A DNA stretch of 11,692 bases, from assembly GCA_024763595.1 (NCBI GenBank), contig JANTFK010000056.1:1-11692 (forward strand), in the 5' to 3' direction. The notes below the pieces were generated by a model. That model was not told where the DNA came from, searched no databases, and worked only from the letters and a program-made list of their open reading frames with translations. Shown piece after piece: positions 1-6,893 of this stretch. Within the stretch, counting starts at the first letter, position 1; every line of letters starts with the position of its first letter. The position numbers were made by a program, and so were the translations under genes. This DNA comes from Bacteroidales bacterium (GTDB lineage Bacteria; Bacteroidota; Bacteroidia; Bacteroidales; GCA-2748055).

Positions 1-294
1 CTGATAGAGGATTTCATCTCGACCGGGGCCACCCAGTTTTTGCTTGATTTTAATATTCCTGTTGAAAAGATCAAACCTGTATTACAGCAATACCCGGATA
101 CCCTCTTCCGGGTGAATCTTTCCCCCCTCCATTTTACACATAACAGGGAAGATCTGCAAAGAGTTGTTTATGATCTGTTACGTTCGCTGAGTACCTGCCG
201 GAATCTGATCATTGGAACAGGTATTCTCCCGCCGGATGTTCCTCCGTCAAATATCCTTGCAGCAAAAGAGGCCATTGTCAGTTTTTATAAGTAG
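1..294 (+). CDS. URO-D superfamily (MtaA/CmuA-like) protein, C-terminal fragment
   Basis: The reading frame is open from base 1 and ends at TAG (292-294), so this is the last 97 residues of a gene that begins before the window. The ending resembles the C-terminus of the uroporphyrinogen decarboxylase/cobalamin methyltransferase superfamily. It has a strand with a buried acidic residue (FLLDFNIP, visible residues 13-20), an RVNLSP turn at 38-43 where relatives have G-N-x-x-P, and a GTGILPPDVPP loop at 72-82 followed by the last helix. In MtaA-type methyltransferases this loop usually carries a zinc-binding Cys (GC-x-LPP-D); here that position is Gly. Catalytic heme synthesis is unlikely given the setting and the second URO-D-like gene just downstream, but the substrate cannot be read from this fragment. 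It faces the minus-strand operon and stops 3 bp from that operon's last gene. Confidence 0.75.
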   Translation: MIEDFISTGATQFLLDFNIPVEKIKPVLQQYPDTLFRVNLSPLHFTHNREDLQRVVYDLLRSLSTCRNLIIGTGILPPDVPPSNILAAKEAIVSFYK

Positions 295-300
295 CGCTTA
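292..300. other. Convergent stop codons with 3-bp spacer
   Basis: The plus-strand URO-D fragment stops with TAG at 292-294, and the minus-strand URO-D gene stops with TAA, read as TTA at 298-300. A 4-bp inverted repeat (TAAG/CTTA, 288-300) surrounds the junction and is too weak for an intrinsic terminator. Transcripts from both sides probably run into each other's 3' ends. Confidence 0.7.
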
Positions 301-1467
301 AACGGCTTCATCAAAGCTCCCCAGCTGAAGCGGGTAATTTCCATATTCCCTGACCAGGTTCACGATGTAATCGTAAGTATGCCCCGACACTGCACTGGTA
401 ACTGAATGATCGGACTGGAAGATATACCCGCCCCCTTTTGCTGCATTGAGTTTTCTCAGTACTTCCTGGCGGATCAGCTCTTCGTCCCCGGTTTCCCAGA
501 CCTGGATGTTGCTGTTCCCGCAGTAACCTATCTGGTTACCGAACCGGCGTTTCAGTTCAACTGCATCCATCCCGGCTTTGGCTTCCAGGGGGTTATATGC
601 ATCTACACCTATTTCAATATAATCTTCAAAGATCAATTCAACATTTCCGCAACCATGGTAAATGACCGGTAACCCGTGGTCGTGGCATACATCCACCATG
701 GCTTTTACCCAGGGTTTAAAATATGCCCTCCAGTATTCCGGGTCAAACAGCATGGTTTTTGTATAGGCTACATCGCCCCAGATGACCATCCCGTCCAGTA
801 ATCCGTCAGCCGCTTCAATCTGCGCTTTTGTACAATCCAGATAAAACTGGCCAATCCTGTTGATACATGCTCCAAGCCGGTCGGGGTACATACCCATCCA
901 TAACAGCGTATTTTGTTGTCCCAGCATACGGGTCATGCACTCGGAACACTCTACGATGCTTCCAAAGACAGGAAAGTCCCTGTGCAGATCCTGAACCGTT
1001 TCAACCCAGGGGGGTGAATTTCGTTCGAAAGCATCCCCCACACCGGCGATCTGGTTGTCACCGGCTTCAAAAAAGCGCCTTCGGTCAAAGGGATCGTCAA
1101 ATTCAAATGCTTCCAGCTTTTCAATGGTATCGGTGTCCCAGGCGATAAATTCAGGCATGGGAAAATCAAATTTTTTCCGCATGGTGGTCCTGAAACCTGT
1201 TTTAACCACCACCTCTGTTTCATCTTCCTTTATGATTTCAAAGGGCTGTATCTTCGGATCCATATTCGGCACGGTTACGATCCAGTCCAGATCGTAGTAA
1301 TAGTATGGATTTGCATCATCAGGCAGGTTCAGCTCTTCTCTCCACCGTTTAATAAAACTGCCCCAGAAGAAATCGCTTACGGGGACCCGGTCGGCTTCCT
1401 CATGACGGAGGGTTTTCTGTAAACGGGTAAGCTTTGTTAGTGTATGTTCTGATCTTGTATGGTTCAT
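298..1467 (-). CDS. URO-D superfamily protein (putative methyltransferase-like)
   Basis: A complete 389-residue cytoplasmic protein with no signal peptide, about the usual length for the uroporphyrinogen decarboxylase superfamily. The N-terminus (residues 12-31) has the family's helix and the D-R-V-P-V stretch. MVIWGDVAYTKTMLFDPEYW (227-246) matches the conserved region after the central strand (D-D-x-G, then a P-x-x-Y/W helix). YHGCGN (270-275) supplies the His-x-Cys pair (H271, C273) that in MtaA/CmuA relatives binds zinc. The third Cys ligand expected in the loop near 348-356 is absent (YIFQSDHSV instead). The frame is open up to 1617, but that region codes for the DUF5703 protein; ATG at 1467 is 28 bp beyond that gene's stop and begins a family-like N-terminus, so I use it. 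No Shine-Dalgarno is seen, only an A-rich leader. True heme-pathway HemE is unlikely because the N-terminal Arg-rich substrate motifs are missing. It is probably the last gene of the operon. The reaction is unknown; methyl transfer is an inference. Confidence 0.85.
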   Translation of the reverse strand: MNHTRSEHTLTKLTRLQKTLRHEEADRVPVSDFFWGSFIKRWREELNLPDDANPYYYYDLDWIVTVPNMDPKIQPFEIIKEDETEVVVKTGFRTTMRKKFDFPMPEFIAWDTDTIEKLEAFEFDDPFDRRRFFEAGDNQIAGVGDAFERNSPPWVETVQDLHRDFPVFGSIVECSECMTRMLGQQNTLLWMGMYPDRLGACINRIGQFYLDCTKAQIEAADGLLDGMVIWGDVAYTKTMLFDPEYWRAYFKPWVKAMVDVCHDHGLPVIYHGCGNVELIFEDYIEIGVDAYNPLEAKAGMDAVELKRRFGNQIGYCGNSNIQVWETGDEELIRQEVLRKLNAAKGGGYIFQSDHSVTSAVSGHTYDYIVNLVREYGNYPLQLGSFDEAV

Positions 1468-1495
1468 ATCCACGTTTTTTTCAATACATATAATA

Positions 1496-3835
1496 TCAGG
1501 GCATGATAATATCCTTCCTGCGGGATGCCGGTGTGACATGCAGTTTCTCGATGGTACCGTTTCTGACCTTTCCTTCAATGATGGTCTGGTAGGGAGCATG
1601 CAGTTTGAAATCGGCATCCCATGTGCCGGGCCATGCAGGAAGCAGATAGATCTTGCGGGAGTAAGGGTCGGCCTGCATCAGCATGGACTGGAATGTTTTC
1701 ATCAACACCCCGCCGTGATCCTGATCCGGGGTCCAGTCGTAATTGGGCCCCCAGAAAGCCGGGAAGCGTGCGTTTTTATCAAAGTTTTTGGACCGGTTCA
1801 CCAGGTTATCCCTGGCCTGTTCAGCCAGTCCCAGGTAGGCCATGAAAATATCATCCTGCCTCCAGCCAAAATCACCTTTATCCCAGCGATGCTCCAGCGC
1901 ATTCATGGCCAGTTCCATATCCGGGTTCCCGACACCGTACAACCGGAACGGAAAGAGTGCATAGAGTTCCGGGTTCTCCACATTCCGTTTGTCCTCAAAC
2001 CTTGAGGCCGGGGCAAGCGCCTTTCCCGAAGGAGTTTCCCGGAGTGGGATAGCTGGAAGTTTCGTGAAAAATGTTGTCCAGAATTGTCTCTCCTGATCCG
2101 TTGTCAGATCTTCCGGCAATGCCAGCAGGCGCCTGGTTATACCATACAAACCGGCCAGCTCAGGCATGGGATTGGTACAATCCCACCAGGTCTCTACTGC
2201 CTGTGAGGGGTGCATGACCAGCTTGCCATCATCTCCTGTTTTGTAAAAGTTGTCGAAGAATCTGATCACCTCACTGGCAACCGGGATGATCTTTTGTTCC
2301 AGGAAGTCGCGGTCCCCCGTGTAATCATAGTAATCCAGCATCATAAACACCAGCTCGGGTCCTGAGACCCACTCCCATTTGTGGTAACCGCTCTGCTGTA
2401 ATTTGTCGGTACGAACCTCATAGGGGGTCCACCCGTATGTGGAAGTAAATACGGATCCCCAGAAATAGATGCATTCGGGGAAATAGGCACCCTCAAAACC
2501 GAAATATTTTTTTGTACGGTACCGGTTCAGTTTGAAAACTTCACCGGCATACATGTTAAAAAATGGCTGCATCAGGTCATAATCGCCGGCAGCACACATG
2601 CTGAGATAGGGCAACCTTGTATTCTGCCACCAGTAACCCGGTCCCCACCTCCTGTAATCGGCATTACCCGGTTTATCCGGATAGGGGACCGTGAAAATGG
2701 ATCCGTTGAACTTGATGGGGTAATGCCCGCGACCCGCCGACGCATCAATAAACCGCTGAAGGGCATAGGCACGTGACACAACAAAGGCATCCCCTTTGCC
2801 GGTCGATGCTGTGGTGTCTGATAAAGATGTGGCATATATCCAGCTCCTGTCCCAGAACCTGTTCCACCACTGCTTATGTTCCCGGTACAGCTGTTCAAAC
2901 GGAATGGCATCTGTTTGTGTCATCAGCTCTTCTGTGGCCGCAAGCCACTGACCGGGATCAGCGGGATGAAGGGTGGATACACAAACATTCAACCTGCCGG
3001 TTTTTGCCGGGTTTGTCCGGAGTGTTGTATCATTTACCCGGACAGCGTCTGGTCCCGAGACAATGGCCCCGAAAGTACGGTGCAGGATAGGGTCTTCCTG
3101 ATAGTATTCCGATAATCCCTGTAAAGCATTGGTCACGTCAAATCCTGCCGACTTCTTATTATGGTGATACCAGCCGATATAATTCCCGGAACTCCGGATT
3201 ACACTGTCCGGTTCCACGATAACCGGTTCATGCATACTGCCCGGCTTCGAACGGTCTTCCAGCAAATCACTTGTGCCAATTTCCGGCAGGGGTGAGGGCG
3301 CGGTTCTCCACAGTTCAGCAGTTGCACGCAGTTTTACCGGAACCGAGCTGTTCTGGCTGATGTGTATAACCGGATGATTGGCATCCACCCAGATACTGAA
3401 GTGGATGTCAGCCTGCTGCCCTCCATATGTACCATGGGAACTGATCTGGATCGTTCCTGTTTCCAGGTCCAGCTCCTGCCTGAAAACAGCATCCGTAAAC
3501 AGCAGGGCCGGTTCACTGGTGACCCTGATCTTCCCCACCTTTAATAACCGTCCGTTATCGCCCCACGAGTCTGTTTTACCGATATAAAAACAGATATCTC
3601 CGTTCTGTTCAACCCATAGATTGATACCGATATCTCCGTTACCTGCCGGCATGGATCCGTGATGGTCCCTGCCGGGTGAATCCCAGACTACGTTATATGC
3701 TTTGATCCTGGCATTGTTTCCGGCAGTACTGTTTCCGGCAGTGCGGTCATCATGTTTCATACAACCTGTCAGGGTGGATATCAGTAAAGCAAACAACAGT
3801 GTTGATGCCATTTCGTTCAGATACCGGTTTTTCAT
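1496..3835 (-). CDS. DUF5703-type lipoprotein, probable (alpha/alpha)6 glycoside hydrolase
   Basis: A 779-residue protein with a lipoprotein signal: hydrophobic residues 10-21 and lipobox L-T-G-C with the lipidated Cys at 25. The next residues, M-K-H-D-D, are charged in a way that recalls the surface-export signal of Bacteroidota lipoproteins. The N-terminal part (about 46-290) is a beta-sandwich-like region opening with YNVVWDSP and GSMPAGNGDIGINLWV (60-75), which I recognise as DUF5703. A linker helix (about 296-335) leads to a helical part (about 350-720) with PIKFNGSIF (373-381), WWQNTRLPYL (402-411), HPSQAVETWWDC (542-553) and FWGPNYDWTPDQDHGG (694-709). This order resembles GH95/GH65-like (alpha/alpha)6 enzymes. 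Glu548 and Asn405 are candidate active-site residues by analogy only. The C-terminal 720-779 is a small beta region. It lies 22 bp after the symporter gene and 28 bp before the URO-D gene. Its substrate is not known; a deoxy-sugar linkage is plausible given the permease next door. Confidence 0.82.
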   Translation of the reverse strand: MKNRYLNEMASTLLFALLISTLTGCMKHDDRTAGNSTAGNNARIKAYNVVWDSPGRDHHGSMPAGNGDIGINLWVEQNGDICFYIGKTDSWGDNGRLLKVGKIRVTSEPALLFTDAVFRQELDLETGTIQISSHGTYGGQQADIHFSIWVDANHPVIHISQNSSVPVKLRATAELWRTAPSPLPEIGTSDLLEDRSKPGSMHEPVIVEPDSVIRSSGNYIGWYHHNKKSAGFDVTNALQGLSEYYQEDPILHRTFGAIVSGPDAVRVNDTTLRTNPAKTGRLNVCVSTLHPADPGQWLAATEELMTQTDAIPFEQLYREHKQWWNRFWDRSWIYATSLSDTTASTGKGDAFVVSRAYALQRFIDASAGRGHYPIKFNGSIFTVPYPDKPGNADYRRWGPGYWWQNTRLPYLSMCAAGDYDLMQPFFNMYAGEVFKLNRYRTKKYFGFEGAYFPECIYFWGSVFTSTYGWTPYEVRTDKLQQSGYHKWEWVSGPELVFMMLDYYDYTGDRDFLEQKIIPVASEVIRFFDNFYKTGDDGKLVMHPSQAVETWWDCTNPMPELAGLYGITRRLLALPEDLTTDQERQFWTTFFTKLPAIPLRETPSGKALAPASRFEDKRNVENPELYALFPFRLYGVGNPDMELAMNALEHRWDKGDFGWRQDDIFMAYLGLAEQARDNLVNRSKNFDKNARFPAFWGPNYDWTPDQDHGGVLMKTFQSMLMQADPYSRKIYLLPAWPGTWDADFKLHAPYQTIIEGKVRNGTIEKLHVTPASRRKDIIMP

Positions 3836-3857
3836 ACAATGTTGGTTTAATCATGAT

Positions 3858-4931
3858 TTAAGGTCCTGTCCCATTGGCCAGTTCACCCATGTAGCTGCCA
3901 TAGCTCATTAAGATGAACGAACCTGTTAATACCAGCAGGGCAACAATGAGCGAAACATAGGTTCTGCGGTTTACCTCTCGCCACTCTTTCATAATTACAC
4001 CAATGATGTAACTGAAGAAGATCAGCATGGACATGTGCAGCACCCAGCTGGCAAACATAAAACTTCCCATTTTCACATGGCCCAGTCCGTAAAAAAAGAA
4101 CTGCATGTACCACATGGTACCTGCCAGGGCAGATAATCCGAAGTTATTTATATAGTGTTGCCTGCCTGTGTCCCCGATCCTGAATAGTTTTTTAATTGAA
4201 CCGTTTTTTACGGTTACAATGGTGAACCAGGTCAGATTGGTCAGCAGGCAACCGAGTGAGGATACAATAAGTTTTGCATTACCCTCAAAATAAGATGCAC
4301 CGTGTTGCGCGGCTATTTCCGAAATGGGGTTTCCCATTTCAAGGGAAATCCCCCAGACCGCTGAGAGTGTACCTGCAATGATGGTCAGCAACAGTCCCTT
4401 CTTCATGTGAAAGTGCAGTTTCAGGTTTCCCGCTTTCAGGGCCAGGAACTTCTCTTTCATGAACCCCGCTTTCCCGCAGAGGGCTACGCCAACTATTGAT
4501 ATAATCATACCCGTAAGAACCAAACCGCCCCCGGTTCTGGTAAACTGTTCAATCAGTGTGCCGTGTATCATTAAGGGGACGATGGTTCCCAGTACAGCAG
4601 AAATGCCGATGGAGATGGTATAGGTCAGGGAATAGCCGATGTTTCGAATGGCATACCCGAACGACAGCCCTCCAAAACCGTAAACAGCACCCAGGATCAG
4701 TGCGGGCCAGAAAGCAGATGCAGGAGATTCGGATAGTACCGCGAACAGGTCGGGGACGGTGAAATACCCGATGAGCAGTGGCATAATGAGCCAGGCAAAA
4801 AGTGCCTGAACGATCCAGAATATTTCCCATGGCCAGCGCCTGACCTTCTCAAAGGGCATGTAACAGCTTGCAGCTGAAACACCTCCTATGGCATGAATGC
4901 CGGTACCGATAATGGGATTGGGCGTAATCAC
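3858..4931 (-). CDS. rhaT: RhaT-type L-rhamnose (6-deoxy-sugar)/H+ symporter
   Basis: A 357-residue, strongly hydrophobic inner-membrane protein with about ten predicted transmembrane segments (roughly 7-24, 36-57, 74-96, 100-122, 134-154, 178-196, 219-241, 262-284, 289-313 and 324-344). The first segment with its loop, HAIGGVSAASCYMPFEKVRRW (13-33), and the following P-W-E-x-x-W match the RhaT L-rhamnose-proton symporter family. Further family-like stretches are YGFGGLSFGYAIRNIGYSLT (84-103) and GISAVLGTIVPL (109-120). The start is GTG: an in-frame TAA lies three codons upstream, and the first internal ATG (residue 25) would delete helix 1, so GTG at 4931 is the only sensible start. The gene begins 13 bp after the MBL gene's stop. 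No rhamnose isomerase, kinase or aldolase gene is in the window, so the sugar could be L-rhamnose or another sugar released by this locus, such as L-fucose. The family assignment is firm; the substrate is inferred. Confidence 0.88.
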   Translation of the reverse strand: MITPNPIIGTGIHAIGGVSAASCYMPFEKVRRWPWEIFWIVQALFAWLIMPLLIGYFTVPDLFAVLSESPASAFWPALILGAVYGFGGLSFGYAIRNIGYSLTYTISIGISAVLGTIVPLMIHGTLIEQFTRTGGGLVLTGMIISIVGVALCGKAGFMKEKFLALKAGNLKLHFHMKKGLLLTIIAGTLSAVWGISLEMGNPISEIAAQHGASYFEGNAKLIVSSLGCLLTNLTWFTIVTVKNGSIKKLFRIGDTGRQHYINNFGLSALAGTMWYMQFFFYGLGHVKMGSFMFASWVLHMSMLIFFSYIIGVIMKEWREVNRRTYVSLIVALLVLTGSFILMSYGSYMGELANGTGP

Positions 4932-4944
4932 AGTCCGTTATCTG

Positions 4945-6891
4945 TTATTTGACCCGGATCAAGCCTTCGCACCACCTGTGCAGGTGCCTGTCGTGAAAAA
5001 CAATATCAGCTGTGATCACATAAAGAGCGGTATCCGTTTCAGGCAGCGCCGAAAGGGTAAAATTCACCGTATCCTCCTTCCCTGCAGGAAGCGTAATTTC
5101 CCGATAGGCCGGAGATACGGACAATCCTTTTGATGGATCGCTCACGTCAGGCTCAACCCGGTAAGTGCAGTTTTCATGCTGGTAGTTCCTGATGATGACG
5201 CTGAATGTATGCTCCCCTCCCTGTTCCACTGCATACCCGTACGGATAGATACGGGCCCACTGCTCATCAATCATATAATTGATATCTTCCCATGGGGAGA
5301 GTTCCGCAAGGAGCGTTTCCCTCTTTTTCAGGGTTTGCTCCATCCGGTCCAGGAGTTGGGGCGAAAAACGGAAAAGCTTGTGAATGTGCTGGTTTACCAG
5401 CCAGGTATCATCGGGCATGGTACGCAACAGATCGATGCAATAATAGTACCCCTGGCCCTTAACCATGATATTGCGGTTTTGAATGCAATAATCATCCACT
5501 CCTGTTGGAGAAAAGGAATCTCCGATGAAGAATATCCGTTCCTTTCCGGTTTCGACCAGCATGGCATTGTGATAGATCGTCTGGCCCGGGAAGTTGTAAA
5601 AGGTGAATGAGAATTCGTTCCATTGCATGGTGGATTTATCCGGAACCACCCTGATATTACGGATGGGCTTACGGGTCATGGCCGGCATACGGTAAGCTTC
5701 CGGGTTCGACAATATATCTTCCAGTTCTGCTGTGACATAAACGGGGCACCGGTACTTTTCCTGCAGGGCCGGGATAAAATTCGTATGATCGTTGTGGTAA
5801 TGGGTGATGAAGATCCCGTCTATCTCCTGCCGGGAAAGTTCGCTGCGGTTATCCTGAAACTGCTGATAGGTATCGGGAGCGCCGCAGTCGATCAGAAAGG
5901 AGGATCCGCTTTCAGACTTGATCACCACCGTATTGTTCACATGCAGGAGCCACGGAGGATAGTCATCGCTGGTTATTGCAAGGGGCATCCACGCTATGTC
6001 GGCACTATCCAGCTGCACCCGCTTTGCCAGTGCAACCTGCTTTTCAATCCCCGTGTACCACCGGAATGCGGTTGTGGAAAGATAATTGCTGTAGAGCCGC
6101 TGCAGCCTGTCCTCCAGTTGATCGATGGCACTTTCCGGATCTCTTATGACAGGCCCCCGGGCAGGAACAATGATATCGGGCTGCAGGCTTTTAATCTCCT
6201 GTAAACTTTTTATCAGGTCTGCCATGCGGCTGGCAAACCCGTGGTAGCCCCAGATCTCCAGTTCGGGTACTTTATCCTGCAGGGAATAGAGGTCCGACAG
6301 TTTTCCGTCACCATAGATCAAATCGCCCGTAAAGGCAATCTTTTTCCCGTCGATCCGGCAGATATAGGATATGGCCCCCCTGGTATATCCCGGTGTATTC
6401 ACTACCCGGAACTCCAGGCCCTGCCAGGTGACCGCATCACCTCCCCGGAGGGTACCGGTGACACGCAGCGGATGCGCAGGAATTTTGGTGGATTGCTGAT
6501 CGTAATCTTCAAAACGGGAATGTGAAAAACCGGTCCAGAATGAGTCCGTCTTTGTAAAAAGGCCCAGTTCCGCCGCCGGAACATAGCTCTCTGTACCGTT
6601 CCTGATCACGGATTCCGCCGCCCACAGCAGGTCGCGCCGGCAGTGTGTTAACAGAATGATATCAGCTTTTTTGACCTGGTTTTGCGGATCTCCGTAAATG
6701 ACTGCTGTGGCATGGTTCCTGTGTATCACCACGCCATTCACATCTCCTGCTACCACGGAGAGCGACGGGGTCAGCCTCTCCCTGTGTGACTCGCATGCGG
6801 TCAGGACCAGGAGAAAAAATATGACCGTTTTTATCCATACTGAGATTCTCACTTGTTTGATGCCTTTCGGGGTTAGTATTCTATGGATCAT
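4945..6891 (-). CDS. Tandem metallo-beta-lactamase-fold lipoprotein
   Basis: A 648-residue exported protein. The signal is hydrophobic (about 19-31) with lipobox L-T-A-C, Cys33. Two MBL-fold units follow. The first (about 43-260) keeps the fold's landmarks but has lost most metal ligands: LTHCRRDL (81-88) replaces T-H-x-H-x-D-H, TPGYT (166-170) replaces T-P-G-H-T, and the last His motif reads PARGPV (243-248); Asp190 in FTGDLIY remains. The second (about 315-525) has an intact THYHNDH (363-369), His441 in a PGQTIYHNAML strand, Asp458 in FIGDS and NQHIH at 500-504, so it probably binds two metals. Residues 550-648 look like an Ig-like beta domain. ATG at 6891 shares its A with the GH38 stop (TAATG), which favours coupled translation; an in-frame GTG at 6852 (residue 14) would give a more typical 19-residue signal and is the alternative. 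The substrate is unknown; a hydrolase acting on an ester, lactone, sulfate or phosphate is possible. Confidence 0.8.
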   Translation of the reverse strand: MIHRILTPKGIKQVRISVWIKTVIFFLLVLTACESHRERLTPSLSVVAGDVNGVVIHRNHATAVIYGDPQNQVKKADIILLTHCRRDLLWAAESVIRNGTESYVPAAELGLFTKTDSFWTGFSHSRFEDYDQQSTKIPAHPLRVTGTLRGGDAVTWQGLEFRVVNTPGYTRGAISYICRIDGKKIAFTGDLIYGDGKLSDLYSLQDKVPELEIWGYHGFASRMADLIKSLQEIKSLQPDIIVPARGPVIRDPESAIDQLEDRLQRLYSNYLSTTAFRWYTGIEKQVALAKRVQLDSADIAWMPLAITSDDYPPWLLHVNNTVVIKSESGSSFLIDCGAPDTYQQFQDNRSELSRQEIDGIFITHYHNDHTNFIPALQEKYRCPVYVTAELEDILSNPEAYRMPAMTRKPIRNIRVVPDKSTMQWNEFSFTFYNFPGQTIYHNAMLVETGKERIFFIGDSFSPTGVDDYCIQNRNIMVKGQGYYYCIDLLRTMPDDTWLVNQHIHKLFRFSPQLLDRMEQTLKKRETLLAELSPWEDINYMIDEQWARIYPYGYAVEQGGEHTFSVIIRNYQHENCTYRVEPDVSDPSKGLSVSPAYREITLPAGKEDTVNFTLSALPETDTALYVITADIVFHDRHLHRWCEGLIRVK

Positions 6892-6893
6892 TA
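6891..6893 (-). other. TAATG stop/start overlap, GH38-MBL lipoprotein
   Basis: The last A of the GH38 stop TAA (6893-6891) is the first base of the MBL lipoprotein ATG. This one-base overlap supports co-translation of the two genes and the choice of ATG 6891 over the internal GTG at 6852. Confidence 0.7.

Noticed and set aside
288..300. Possible bidirectional terminator between the convergent genes
   Set aside because: The inverted repeat is only 4 bp (TAAG/CTTA) with a 5-base loop, too weak to call.
1468..1617. Longer 439-residue version of the URO-D protein starting at 1617
   Set aside because: The extra 50 residues overlap the conserved end of the DUF5703 gene, do not resemble the family, and a good ATG exists at 1467.
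3850..3857. Palindrome ATCATGAT in the gap before the DUF5703 gene
   Set aside because: Eight bases in an A/T-rich spacer is within chance, and no second copy was noticed to suggest an operator.
4945..5300. Frameshift or fusion of two MBL genes
   Set aside because: One uninterrupted frame covers the signal peptide, both MBL units and the C-terminal domain, so it is a true single protein as sequenced.
5176..6525. Several plus-strand open frames (5176-5610, 5623-6204, 6241-6525)
   Set aside because: They are opposite-strand shadows of the MBL lipoprotein, with no recognisable domain; the minus-strand reading has clear motifs.
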